Positions 42,501-51,285 are shown, counted from the stretch's first letter. The stretch is 63,707 nucleotides of DNA from Fibrobacter sp. (GCA_017530965.1 JAFXLS010000041.1:1-63707); one strand, 5' to 3'. Numbers and translations: made by a program. The notes: generated from the letters alone by a model not told the origin.

Positions 42501-43811
42501 ATGGCAAAGACTGTTTATCTAGGAATGATCGGGGACATCATGCATCCGGGGCTCATCAATATCATCAACGAGGGCGCCAAGTATGGCGACGTGATGATCG
42601 GGCTCTTTACGGACAAGGCAATCGCGACGCACAAGCGTCTCCCGTACCTGAACTACGAACAGCGCAAGAACGTAATCGAGAACATCAAGGGCGTGTCGAA
42701 GGTCGTTCCGCAAGATGAATGGAGCTATGTCGAGAACCTGAAAAAGTACAAGCCGGACTACATCATCCACGGTGACGACTGGCTCCACGGCCCGGACAAG
42801 TATATCCGTGACGAAGTGTTCAAGGTCATGGAATCCCTGGGCGGCAAGGTGATTGAAATTCCCTATACGCAGGGCATTACCTCGACCGGCCTCAAGAAGG
42901 AAATGGAATCGCTGGGCACGACTCCGCAGGCGAGACTATCTTCGTTGCGCCGCCTGATTGCGGCAAAGCCGATTGTCCGTATCCTGGAATCGCACAACGG
43001 CCTTACCGGCCTTATTGCCGAACACACGAGTGTCGAGATAAACGGTTGCGTCCGCGAGTTCGACGGCATGTGGTCTTCGTCCCTGACGGATTCCACGAGC
43101 AAGGGCAAGCCGGATATCGAGGCGGTGGACCTCACGACCCGCCTGCACGACCTGAACGATACGCTCGAAGTCACGACCAAGCCGGTCATCTTCGACGGCG
43201 ACACGGGCGGAAAGGTGGAACATTTCGGTTTCACGGTCCGCACGCTGGAACGCCTCGGCATTTCCGCGGTCATCATCGAGGATAAGGTGGGCCTCAAGCA
43301 GAACTCCCTGTTCGGGACGGACGCCATCCAGACGCAGGATACCATCGAGGGGTTCTGCACCAAGATCCGTGCGGGCAAGGATGCCCAGGTCACGAACGAC
43401 TTCATGGTGATTTCGCGTTGCGAATCGCTGATCGCGGGCAAGTCCGTGGACGATGCGCTGGAACGCTGCCACGCCTACGTGGCTGCCGGTACCGACGGCA
43501 TCATGATCCATTCCAAGGACAAGAGCGGCGAGGACATCAAGGAATTCTGCAAGCGCTTCCGCGAAAAGGATGCGCACACTCCGATTGTCGCCGTGCCTAC
43601 GACCTACAACCAGTTTACCGAAGAGGAACTGGCGACCTGGGGCATCAACGTGGTCATCTATGCAAACCACATGCTGAGGTCCGCATACCCGGCGATGGTG
43701 AAATGTGCTGAGTCCATCCTTACGCACAGCCGTAGCCTCGAGGCTTCCAACGACTACTGCATGCCTATCAAGCAGATTTTGAACCTCATTCCCGGAACGA
43801 TGAAGAAGTAA
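42501..43811 (+). CDS. aepX: Phosphoenolpyruvate mutase fused to an N-terminal cytidylyltransferase-like domain
   Basis: A 436-residue enzyme that rearranges phosphoenolpyruvate to phosphonopyruvate, the step that creates the C-P bond of nearly all natural phosphonates. The PEP mutase domain (about 150-430) carries IFDGDTGGKVEHF (about 229-241) and the diagnostic EDKVGLKQNS (260-269), an exact fit to the EDKxxxxxNS motif that separates mutases from isocitrate-lyase relatives. Residues 1-140 form a Rossmann-like nucleotidyltransferase domain with GDIMHPG (11-17) in place of the usual GxFDxxHxGH, and YIIHGDDW. The same fusion is known in other PEP mutases. It opens a six-gene operon whose genes are 2-14 bases apart or overlap. 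Confidence 0.94.
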   Translation: MAKTVYLGMIGDIMHPGLINIINEGAKYGDVMIGLFTDKAIATHKRLPYLNYEQRKNVIENIKGVSKVVPQDEWSYVENLKKYKPDYIIHGDDWLHGPDKYIRDEVFKVMESLGGKVIEIPYTQGITSTGLKKEMESLGTTPQARLSSLRRLIAAKPIVRILESHNGLTGLIAEHTSVEINGCVREFDGMWSSSLTDSTSKGKPDIEAVDLTTRLHDLNDTLEVTTKPVIFDGDTGGKVEHFGFTVRTLERLGISAVIIEDKVGLKQNSLFGTDAIQTQDTIEGFCTKIRAGKDAQVTNDFMVISRCESLIAGKSVDDALERCHAYVAAGTDGIMIHSKDKSGEDIKEFCKRFREKDAHTPIVAVPTTYNQFTEEELATWGINVVIYANHMLRSAYPAMVKCAESILTHSRSLEASNDYCMPIKQILNLIPGTMKK

Positions 43812-43813
43812 TC

Positions 43814-44941
43814 ATGATCAGTCCGAAGTTTTTTATCGACACGCTCGGTTCCTACGGTATTGACTTTTTTGCCGGAGTTCCCGATTCATTGCTCAAGAAC
43901 ATCTGCGCCTATATCGCCGACAACAAGGATGCAAGGCATAATGTGATTGCCGCGAACGAAGGCGCCGCCATCGGGCTTGCCGCAGGTTACCACCTGGCTA
44001 CGGGCAACATCGGTGTCGTGTACATGCAGAACTCGGGCGAAGGCAACATCATCAACCCGCTTGCATCGCTCACCGACAAGGATGTCTACAACATTCCCGT
44101 GCTGCTCCTCATTGGCTGGCGTGGCCGCCCCGGCGTTCACGACGAACCGCAGCATGTGAAGCAGGGCAAGGTGACGACCGGCATCCTCAACACGATGGGC
44201 GTAAACTTCGACGTGCTCTGCAAGGAAGAGGACAAGGCCGCGAAGCAGATTGCGAAGGCCGTCAAGACGATGAAGGAAACGGGCGAAGTCTATGCGCTTG
44301 TCATCGAGAAGGATACCTTCGAAGATTACAAGCTCCAGAGTGTCGAGAAGAACGACCTCACGATGAGCCGCGAAGAAGCTATCCAGACGGTGGCTGCCGC
44401 GCTTGGCGAAAAGGATGTCATCGTCTCTACGACGGGCATGATCAGCCGCGAGCTCTTTGAATACCGCGCCCAGAAGGGCGAAGGCCACGAACGCGACTTT
44501 TTGACGGTTGGTTCCATGGGACACGCATCGCAGATTGCGCTCGGCATCGCGATGGAGAAGGACGACCGCAAGGTCTGGTGCTTCGACGGCGACGGCGCGA
44601 CCATCATGCACATGGGTTCCATGGCGATTGTCGCGAGCAAGTCACCTGCAAATTACGTCCACGTGGTGTTCAACAACGGCGCACACGACTCCGTGGGCGG
44701 CCAGCCGACGGTGGGCCTCAAGATTGACCTGCCGGCCATCGCGAAGGCGGTGGGCTACCGTGATGCTCTGACTGCCGACAGCAAGGAGTCGCTTGCTGCG
44801 GTGCTCGAAAAGCTTAAGGGCATGGAAGGCCCCGTGCTTTTGGAAGTCAAGGTGAAGAAGGGAAACCGCAAGGATTTGGGCCGCCCGACGACCACACCTA
44901 TCGAGAACAAGAACGCACTCATGGAGTTTCTGAGGAAATAA
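43814..44941 (+). CDS. aepY: Phosphonopyruvate decarboxylase
   Basis: A 375-residue thiamine-diphosphate enzyme that decarboxylates phosphonopyruvate to phosphonoacetaldehyde, pulling the unfavourable PEP mutase reaction forward. The pyrimidine-binding part contains NEGAAIGLAAGYHLATG (with the catalytic Glu, about 54-70), and GWRGRPGVHDEPQHVKQG is characteristic of phosphonopyruvate and sulfopyruvate decarboxylases. The pyrophosphate/Mg motif is FDGDGATIMHMGSM with a downstream NNGAHDSVGGQPT (about 256-300). It starts two bases after the PEP mutase stop and has the normal length, with both halves in one chain. Confidence 0.94.
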   Translation: MISPKFFIDTLGSYGIDFFAGVPDSLLKNICAYIADNKDARHNVIAANEGAAIGLAAGYHLATGNIGVVYMQNSGEGNIINPLASLTDKDVYNIPVLLLIGWRGRPGVHDEPQHVKQGKVTTGILNTMGVNFDVLCKEEDKAAKQIAKAVKTMKETGEVYALVIEKDTFEDYKLQSVEKNDLTMSREEAIQTVAAALGEKDVIVSTTGMISRELFEYRAQKGEGHERDFLTVGSMGHASQIALGIAMEKDDRKVWCFDGDGATIMHMGSMAIVASKSPANYVHVVFNNGAHDSVGGQPTVGLKIDLPAIAKAVGYRDALTADSKESLAAVLEKLKGMEGPVLLEVKVKKGNRKDLGRPTTTPIENKNALMEFLRK

Positions 44942-44943
44942 AA

Positions 44944-45672
44944 ATGCGACTCGCCCTGCTGTCGGACATCCATGCGAACGTGACGGCATTGAATGCGGTG
45001 CTCGAAGAAGTCGGACGTCGCCATGTCGACAAGTTCGTGCTGCTGGGTGACCTTGTCAATTACGGCATGCGCCCGAACGAAATCGTGGACATGATTCGCG
45101 GTATGGACGACAAGTTTGTTGCGAAGATTTGGGGAAACCACGAGAAGGCGGTCATGGACAATGATACGACCCGTTTTGCGACAGACCGCGGGCGCGCCAT
45201 CTTCCACTATACGCAAAAGCACCTTTCGCAGGAATCCATCGACTTTATCAATAACAAGATGAACCGCGACGGTGCCTGCACCCTGGAAATCGACGGCAAG
45301 AAGTTCTTGCTGGTGCATGGCATCTTGGGCGACCCGTATTGGGGCAAGTTTACACCTGTGGAACTCTCTCGCGAAGAATACGCCCCGTACGATTTCGTGC
45401 TGACGGCGCATTCCCATGTGTGCCACTACTTCGAGGTGCTTTTCAAGGCGGATTCCCCGAGCACGAGGAACAAGAAGAAAACGGTTTTTATCAATCCCGG
45501 TTCTGTCGGGCAGCCGCGCAACATTAATCCCTGCGCGCAGTTCGGGATCCTCGATACCGAAACGACGGAATACGAGCATGTATGTGTCCCGTACGACTTC
45601 AAGGCGGAACAAGAACTTTATACGGACGAGGTAGATGTATTCTACAAGGATCGTCTGACTTTAGGAATTTAA
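44944..45672 (+). CDS. Calcineurin-like metallophosphoesterase
   Basis: A 242-residue protein with the metallophosphoesterase motifs LALLSDIHANVTAL (D-x-H, about 3-16), VLLGDLVNYG (GD, about 35-44), WGNHEKAV (GNHE, about 62-69), LVHGI (about 121-125) and LTAHSHVCHYF (GH-x-H type, about 150-160). It lies two bases after the decarboxylase gene and has the same GC-rich composition, so it is an integral part of the cassette. Such enzymes hydrolyse phosphomonoesters, diesters or nucleotide conjugates. In this setting it could recycle CMP-type by-products or process a phosphonate ester, but there is no direct evidence. Confidence 0.85.
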   Translation: MRLALLSDIHANVTALNAVLEEVGRRHVDKFVLLGDLVNYGMRPNEIVDMIRGMDDKFVAKIWGNHEKAVMDNDTTRFATDRGRAIFHYTQKHLSQESIDFINNKMNRDGACTLEIDGKKFLLVHGILGDPYWGKFTPVELSREEYAPYDFVLTAHSHVCHYFEVLFKADSPSTRNKKKTVFINPGSVGQPRNINPCAQFGILDTETTEYEHVCVPYDFKAEQELYTDEVDVFYKDRLTLGI

Positions 45673-45685
45673 ACAGAGGCTTAAC

Positions 45686-46684
45686 ATGAAGAAAAATCTG
45701 TATGTCATAAGTGGTGCTACCGGCATGACCGGCAGCGAACTTTCGCACCAGCTGCTGAAAGAAGAAAACATCATTGTCGGTTTTGATAACTTCTTTGCCA
45801 GTTCCATCGATACGGTGAAGGACTTGGTCGATCGCGATGACTTTATCTTTTTTGAATACGACATCAACAATGCCGAACACATGGCCGCTGTCGCCGACAA
45901 GGTAAAGAGCCTCAAGGGGTCGTATTCTGGTCGCCTGATATTTATCAACTGCGCTGCAGTGGTCCACACCAAGCATTTCTACGAAGTGGAACACACGTTC
46001 CAGACGAACGTCATCTCGATGAAGACTTTCCTCGAAATGGCCATTGAACTCGGCGCCGATACCTACGTCAACTGCTCTACCTCCGAAGTGTATTCCATGC
46101 AGTCGTGGAACGCTAACGGCGGTGTTTGCGAATCGGACTTCTTGGTCATGGCAACGGCAGAACACAGCCAGCGCACGAGCTATGCTGTCGGTAAGCTCCT
46201 TACGGAATTCTTCATGAAGGATGCCGTGGACAAGGGCAAGATCAAGGGCTGCTCCATCCGCTTTGCGAACGTATACAGCAAGCATGAACGTTTTGCTGAC
46301 CACATTATCCCGCACATCATCAATAACCTCCTCGAAAAGCCCGAAGTCACGTTGCTCGAGAATTCGAAGGTCAACAAGCGTACATTCCTCCACAATATCG
46401 ACAGCTGCCGCGCCGTGATGGAACTCATGGAATCGCCCGAGGCTCTTGACGGTACCGTCTATAACGTCGCGACCGAAGAAGAAATCTCCATCGTGGACTT
46501 GGTGAAACTGATCGCGAAGAAGATGGGCATGGACGACGTGAAAATCAAGTTCGAAGGTTATCGCAAGTCCGACCCGGAACGCCGCCTGCTCAACACAGAC
46601 AAGATTCGTACGCGTACTCACTGGAAGCCGGTCGTTACGCTTGACGAAGGCCTCGAAATGTGCGTGAAGAGTATTGAAAGATGA
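45686..46684 (+). CDS. NAD-dependent epimerase/dehydratase (extended SDR)
   Basis: A 332-residue extended short-chain dehydrogenase/reductase. The cofactor site is YVISGATGMTGSEL (about 6-19, GxxGxxG), followed by INCAAVVH (about 90-97), NCSTSEVYS (catalytic Ser/Thr, about 131-139) and the YxxxK pair in TSYAVGKLLTEFF (about 169-181). The family interconverts nucleotide sugars by epimerisation, dehydration or reduction. An AGAGG ribosome site precedes the ATG. Here it may supply a special sugar or act on a nucleotide-activated phosphonate; the substrate is not evident. It overlaps the next gene by four bases (ATGA). Confidence 0.85.
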   Translation: MKKNLYVISGATGMTGSELSHQLLKEENIIVGFDNFFASSIDTVKDLVDRDDFIFFEYDINNAEHMAAVADKVKSLKGSYSGRLIFINCAAVVHTKHFYEVEHTFQTNVISMKTFLEMAIELGADTYVNCSTSEVYSMQSWNANGGVCESDFLVMATAEHSQRTSYAVGKLLTEFFMKDAVDKGKIKGCSIRFANVYSKHERFADHIIPHIINNLLEKPEVTLLENSKVNKRTFLHNIDSCRAVMELMESPEALDGTVYNVATEEEISIVDLVKLIAKKMGMDDVKIKFEGYRKSDPERRLLNTDKIRTRTHWKPVVTLDEGLEMCVKSIER

Positions 46685-47424
46685 AGTACTTGATTATTAC
46701 TGTTGCCGGGACGGCGACCCGCTTTAACAGGGATACCGAAAAGGAAACCCTGAAGTGCCTCTATTACAAGGATTCCCCGAAGTTTGCGCTGCTCAACCAG
46801 CTTATCAAAAACTGCGGTGAATACGACAAGTACATCGTTGTGGGCGGCTACCTCTATTCTGCTCTCGAAGAATATGTGAAGGAAAACCTCCAGGCCTACG
46901 GCGACAAGATTGAACTTGTCTATAACGAGCATTTCAAGGATTATGGTTCGGGCTATAGCCTATACAAGGGCATCGAGGCTGTGAAGGAATCGGGCGATGT
47001 CACTTTTGTAGAAGGCGACCTGTTCTTCTTGAAGGAAAATTTCAAGCCGGTTTACGATAGCGAAAAAAGTGTGCTCACGATCAATCGCGAACCCATCTAT
47101 TCGAACAAGGCCGTGGCGCTTTACGTATCGACGGATGGCCGTCCGCATTACCTATACGACACGAACCATTCTTCGCTCACGATTCCGGAACCGTTCCTGG
47201 CGGTATTCAATTCTGCGCAGATGTGGAAATTCCAGTCGGCAGAAAAGCTGCACGAGGCTGTCGCTTCCCTGACCGAAAAGCAACTTCAGGGAACGAACCT
47301 CGAAATTATTCAGGCGTATTTCAACAAGCTTTCCCGTGAAGAATATGACGTGGTCACGTTCGATGCCTGGTATAACTGTAACACCGTTGCGGACTACAAC
47401 ATTGTCCGCGAACTTATGGAGTAA
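46681..47424 (+). CDS. LicC-like nucleotidyltransferase (candidate phosphonate cytidylyltransferase)
   Basis: A 247-residue GT-A-fold nucleotidyltransferase. The N-terminal loop ITVAGTATRFNRDT (about 6-19) matches the AGxGTRf type motif. LVYNEHFKDYGSGYSLYKGI (about 80-99) strongly resembles the LVYNxxYxxYNNIYSL block of LicC choline-phosphate cytidylyltransferases, and VTFVEGDLFF (about 108-117) fills the metal-binding position. LicC-like enzymes (PntC) activate 2-aminoethylphosphonate as a CMP conjugate in other phosphonate pathways. In a PEP mutase cassette opposite three licD genes, the same role is the best guess. A sugar-phosphate nucleotidyltransferase is the alternative. Confidence 0.8.
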   Translation: MKYLIITVAGTATRFNRDTEKETLKCLYYKDSPKFALLNQLIKNCGEYDKYIVVGGYLYSALEEYVKENLQAYGDKIELVYNEHFKDYGSGYSLYKGIEAVKESGDVTFVEGDLFFLKENFKPVYDSEKSVLTINREPIYSNKAVALYVSTDGRPHYLYDTNHSSLTIPEPFLAVFNSAQMWKFQSAEKLHEAVASLTEKQLQGTNLEIIQAYFNKLSREEYDVVTFDAWYNCNTVADYNIVRELME

Positions 47425-47427
47425 GAT

Positions 47428-48609
47428 ATGGAAATCCTGAACAAGAAAATTGCCTTGCTCAAGTCCAAGGTCGAAAAGAACGAGACGATTACGATTATGA
47501 TTATCGGGCTCGGGAGCGTCGGTACGTTCCTGCTCGACTTTTTGGTGAGCCTCCGTGACCCGCAGCTGAAAATTGTTGTCGCGGGCCGCAATGCCGCCAA
47601 GATGCAGATGGACGTGAACATCGTCCGCACGGCAGCGACAATCCGTCGTGAACTGCGCAGCCAGATTGAAATTCTCGGTGACTGCGACCTGAACGATGTC
47701 GACAGCATCGCCGCGACAATCAAGAAGGCAAACCCCGACTTTATCGTGAACAGCAGCCGCGTGTATTCGGGCCTCAAGTACGGGAGCATCTCGTGGAGCA
47801 ACCTGCGCGCTTACGGCATCTGGTCTCCGCTTTCCATCCGTTATGCGAAGAACATCATGGCCGCTTACGAGAAGGCTGGCTCCAATGCGGTGACCATCAA
47901 TACCTCTTATTCCGACGCGGTGATTCCTTGGCTCAAGTCCGCCGGCAAGACGTACTTCGATTTCGGTAGCGGCAACCTGAATCACCTCATTCCGCGCATG
48001 AAGTTCTTCATGGCCGAAAAGTACAACATCGACAACCTGAATGATATCGACGTGACGCTTGCGGTAAGCCATTTCCACGACGTGGTGATTTCCAAGGAAG
48101 GCCACGCCGAAGGCCAGACGCTGCTCTTGAACTTCAAGAAGGATGGCAAGGATTTGCCGTTTGACCAGGCCGAAGTGCTGGCCGCCTGCTCCATCCCGAT
48201 GCCGGTGGATCAGAAGCGCAACATGATGAACGCTTCGAGCAACTTCAATATCATCGATTCCATCTTGACGGCTCTCCGCGAAAAGACGGTGACCAAGGTG
48301 CATGCGCCCGGTGTCGATGGCGAAATCGGTGGCTACCCGGTGCTCATCGATGGTGCGAAGGCCGAAGTCTCGTTCGATACGGCACTCTTCAGCATGGATG
48401 ACATGCGTGCGGCGAACCGCAAGTCTATCTACTGCGACGGTATCGAAAATGTGGAAAACGGCACGCTCGTCTATACCGACGAACTCGTCGCGAAGGTAAA
48501 GAAGGCTTTCAACGTCGACCTGCCGAAGCGCGTCGCGTTCGAGGATATCGAGAAGACGGCCGACTTTATCATCAAGAATATTATCGAGCCGTTTGCACCG
48601 AAAAAGTAA
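47428..48609 (+). CDS. NAD(P)-binding Rossmann oxidoreductase (saccharopine dehydrogenase-like), function unknown
   Basis: A 393-residue protein with an N-terminal dinucleotide-binding fold, IMIIGLGSVGTFLLDFL (about 22-38, GxGxxG), and a following AGRNAAKMQMDVN segment typical of saccharopine-dehydrogenase-like or malate-dehydrogenase-like enzymes. FIVNSSRVYSGLKYGSISW and VTINTSYSDAVIPWLKSAGK (about 150-165) follow the cofactor domain. The C-terminal half (about 190-390) is unfamiliar. It is the last gene of the phosphonate operon, four bases after the nucleotidyltransferase. It could reduce phosphonoacetaldehyde or modify the activated headgroup, which would replace the missing transaminase step, but no family signature proves this. 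Confidence 0.72.
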   Translation: MEILNKKIALLKSKVEKNETITIMIIGLGSVGTFLLDFLVSLRDPQLKIVVAGRNAAKMQMDVNIVRTAATIRRELRSQIEILGDCDLNDVDSIAATIKKANPDFIVNSSRVYSGLKYGSISWSNLRAYGIWSPLSIRYAKNIMAAYEKAGSNAVTINTSYSDAVIPWLKSAGKTYFDFGSGNLNHLIPRMKFFMAEKYNIDNLNDIDVTLAVSHFHDVVISKEGHAEGQTLLLNFKKDGKDLPFDQAEVLAACSIPMPVDQKRNMMNASSNFNIIDSILTALREKTVTKVHAPGVDGEIGGYPVLIDGAKAEVSFDTALFSMDDMRAANRKSIYCDGIENVENGTLVYTDELVAKVKKAFNVDLPKRVAFEDIEKTADFIIKNIIEPFAPKK

Positions 48610-48627
48610 TTGCTGTAGCGGATCCTG

Positions 48628-49539
48628 CTAGCCCATCTTGAAGGTGCGCAGGAATTCCGTATAGGGCGTATCGGGGTCCAGCACGTATTGACTGTGCTGG
48701 GCTCCTCTTTGTTCTACGGGCGGGAACTCCATGTAGTTCCCGAACATCTGTGTCAGGATATTGCGGAAGCCTGACGGCGCCGGGAAACGGAAACCTTCGA
48801 ATTCCACGTCTACGGAATCGCTAAAGTCCTTGGCGTCCCATACGTTGCGTTCTAGGGGTTCTGCGGTCCATGTCAGGATGGCCAGTTTTTCTGTTTCGCG
48901 GTCGTTGAACATACTCGCGATTTCATGGATTCTCTTGTAGTCCGCGATATGGTCCCTGTGGTAGTTTTTTACGCGCTCGCGGTTTTTCTCGTTCAGTTCC
49001 GGGTTGGTCAACCGCATGAACGTCCCGTTCTCGATGTTCAGCTGGTTTATTTCGGCAAAGCGCTCTTCGGCACCTTCCGGTACAAAATGGTCCAGCGCGA
49101 AAACGTCGATGAAAAGCCCGTGGTTCATTTTTTGGAATCGGATGATAGGGCTGATGGCACTCGTATTCGTGTTGCGGATACAAGTGTGCGAACCGCCGAA
49201 TTCCTTGTCGGTAAGCGGCGTTTGCAGAAAAATGGGATGCCTGAATTCGTCTTGCAGCGTGTTCAGCTTGTTGAAGTCGTCACGCGGCATGGCAACGTCG
49301 ATATCGTCGTCCCACGGGATGAATCCCTTGTGGCGGATGGCGCCGAGAAGCGTTCCGCACATCAGGAAATATTTCAGGCCGTGTTTCTTGCACACCCTGT
49401 CGAATTCTACAAGTATGTCGAGCTCGATGGCCCAAATCTTTTTCATTTGGGTTGTGATATGATAATCGCAACGGACTTCCTCGTCGAGAAAGTTGCTAGG
49501 GAGCAGTCCCGATTTGATGATGCGTTCTGGTTCGGTCAT
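48628..49539 (-). CDS. LicD-family phosphotransferase (copy 1)
   Basis: A 303-residue LicD protein. The family core is [34 protein letters not shown] (about 50-85), with the acidic metal-binding cluster DDDID near 76-81 and a second conserved segment, HGLFIDVFALDHF, near 145. LicD enzymes transfer phosphocholine, and in related systems other phospho- or phosphono-groups, from a CMP carrier to a surface glycan. It is the last gene of the minus-strand operon, three bases after the next licD gene, and converges on the phosphonate cassette across only 18 bases with no obvious terminator. Confidence 0.9.
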   Translation of the reverse strand: MTEPERIIKSGLLPSNFLDEEVRCDYHITTQMKKIWAIELDILVEFDRVCKKHGLKYFLMCGTLLGAIRHKGFIPWDDDIDVAMPRDDFNKLNTLQDEFRHPIFLQTPLTDKEFGGSHTCIRNTNTSAISPIIRFQKMNHGLFIDVFALDHFVPEGAEERFAEINQLNIENGTFMRLTNPELNEKNRERVKNYHRDHIADYKRIHEIASMFNDRETEKLAILTWTAEPLERNVWDAKDFSDSVDVEFEGFRFPAPSGFRNILTQMFGNYMEFPPVEQRGAQHSQYVLDPDTPYTEFLRTFKMG

Positions 49540-49542
49540 GCT

Positions 49543-50517
49543 TTAGAATTCTTTATAGTCGATCAAGGGTTCGCCGATCATTTTGTAGTACTTGTTCCTG
49601 TCGAGCAGGGTTTGCGGGAAACCGATGTCCTTAGGATAGTCTCGCCAGCTTTTGCCGTATTCCCTGTTCAGGATTTCTTCGGCCTTGTTCGGGCAGGGGA
49701 GTTCCTTGCCTTCGAAAACTATAGTGGTCGTGGGGTATACGTCATCGTGGTGCCTAAATCCGTGATAGCCGTATTCTGTCAAATCCCAGTTGCCAAGGCC
49801 CGGAACGATTCGGGACGTGTGTTCCAGCGTGAATATGCCGCTTTCTTCCCAGGTGGTTTCGTAGAAGTCGAAAAGTTCCTTCCAGGCGTGGGGTTTCCGT
49901 ATGAACGCGATGGCCTTGTCCCTGAAGGCGAGGTATTGTTCCTCGGTAACGTCTTCTTTCAAGAAATCGTTCGGGAAGAATTCGAGGTTCTTTGCATCCC
50001 TTAGGCAGGTGCCGTTGAAAACGTGTACACAAGTCGGAGTCATGAGAACAACGTTCTTGTTTGCGTTCGCGCGAATGTTCTTGTCGTAATATTCGGCGTA
50101 GTAACCGGATTTCTGCGTTGTGTCTATCCACACGAAATTGGGATCGGTTTGCAGAACGTGAAGAAGCTTGTTGAAATCTGCTCGGGCCATGGCGATGTCG
50201 ATGTCGTCGTCCCAGGGAATGAATCCCTTGTGGCGCTTTGCTCCGAGCAGGGCACCACCTTCAAGGTACATCTGGATATCGTAGGGCTTGAGCAGGTCAA
50301 GGAGGTATCTTGCGTATTCGACCTCGGCAAGCTGGAATTCGCGGAGATACCCGGATGCGGGTTTCATCTGTCCGATATCGAAATGGTGCTTTAGGTAGCT
50401 GACTTGGTAAGCCAGCTCGGCGTTTTCTTTAATAAGACGCTTATTCTGGACCCTGGTCCTGAAGATGAATCTGTAAATGGGCCGGATGCATTTGATTATG
50501 GAATTCTTCATTTTCAA
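49543..50517 (-). CDS. LicD-family phosphotransferase (copy 2)
   Basis: A 324-residue LicD protein with an amphipathic or basic N-terminus (KCIRPIYRFIFRTRVQNKRL) that may bind the membrane. The core reads YLEGGALLGAKRHKGFIPWD followed by DDIDIAMARADF, with the acidic cluster near 102-107. It differs from copy 1 outside the core, so the two probably use different acceptors. The C-terminal half includes FLKEDVTEEQYLAFRDKA and an ending YKMIGEPLIDYKEF. It lies six bases downstream of copy 3 and three upstream of copy 1 in the same operon. Confidence 0.9.
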   Translation of the reverse strand: MKMKNSIIKCIRPIYRFIFRTRVQNKRLIKENAELAYQVSYLKHHFDIGQMKPASGYLREFQLAEVEYARYLLDLLKPYDIQMYLEGGALLGAKRHKGFIPWDDDIDIAMARADFNKLLHVLQTDPNFVWIDTTQKSGYYAEYYDKNIRANANKNVVLMTPTCVHVFNGTCLRDAKNLEFFPNDFLKEDVTEEQYLAFRDKAIAFIRKPHAWKELFDFYETTWEESGIFTLEHTSRIVPGLGNWDLTEYGYHGFRHHDDVYPTTTIVFEGKELPCPNKAEEILNREYGKSWRDYPKDIGFPQTLLDRNKYYKMIGEPLIDYKEF

Positions 50518-50523
50518 CGCTTC

Positions 50524-51285
50524 TTAGAAAAATTTGATAGAGGTGTAGTGTGGCTTCCTGTCTTCTTCGGGCGGGAGTTGCATGTAGTCCTTATATTCCG
50601 AGACTAGTAGCGGGTGGTAGTTGTTCGGTCCTAGGAATTCGAGACCTTCGAACTTATATTTTTTCAGCGGGAATACATCGCTGAGCTCTTGCTTGCCGTA
50701 GGTAAACGGGTAGGCGAGAATTTCTTTTTCCGAGGAACTGTTCGCTTGTTCCTTGGCTTCGCGTTCCTTGAACTCGCGCAGGAATATTTCCTTTTTTTTC
50801 TCGTAATCTTCTTCGGTGATGAAGCCGAGTTTCTTGCGCCGGTCTATGTAGGACATCGCTTGGTCCAGACGGTAGGCGGCAAAGTCCTTTTCCTTGATCT
50901 TGGTGAGCTTGTACAGGTCGACACTCAGTCCGTGATTCTTGTATTCGGCGTCTTGCGGGAAGAGGGAGCACTCGCATTCGCTTTTCAGGTCCTTGACGTG
51001 TGCCCAGGCGTGGAAGTATTTCGGTTCCGTCTTCTCGTCTTCAACCATCAGGTCGGCTGGGAGTTCCTTTGCGAGCACTTCCGTGGCTTTTTCGTATGAG
51101 TCGTCGAACAGCAAAAAGTCAAAATCGTCATCCCAGGGAATGAATCCACCGTGCCTTACGGCGCCAAGGAGCGTCCCGAAAGCAATCTGGTAGGGGATGT
51201 TGTGCTTCTCCAGGATGTCGGCAGTCGTCTTTGCCATTTGCAGCAGGCGGTTCTGTACGCGCTTGATGTCAAAAGTTGCTTCCAT
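50524..51285 (-). CDS. LicD-family phosphotransferase, divergent (copy 3)
   Basis: A 253-residue LicD protein, shorter than the other two. The core is [20 protein letters not shown] followed by [16 protein letters not shown] (about residues 30-65), so the usual DDDID becomes DDDFD, although all three aspartates are kept. A Lys/Glu-rich segment (about 140-185) follows. The start codon overlaps the stop of the ATP-grasp-HAD gene by one base, so translation is coupled. Three different LicD proteins in a row suggest several modification sites on the glycan or several phospho-substituents. Confidence 0.88.
   Translation of the reverse strand: MEATFDIKRVQNRLLQMAKTTADILEKHNIPYQIAFGTLLGAVRHGGFIPWDDDFDFLLFDDSYEKATEVLAKELPADLMVEDEKTEPKYFHAWAHVKDLKSECECSLFPQDAEYKNHGLSVDLYKLTKIKEKDFAAYRLDQAMSYIDRRKKLGFITEEDYEKKKEIFLREFKEREAKEQANSSSEKEILAYPFTYGKQELSDVFPLKKYKFEGLEFLGPNNYHPLLVSEYKDYMQLPPEEDRKPHYTSIKFF

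Noticed and set aside
48610..48627. Terminator between the convergent phosphonate and licD operons
   Set aside because: The 18-base gap contains a GGATCC palindrome but no stable stem or T tract, so no terminator is claimed.
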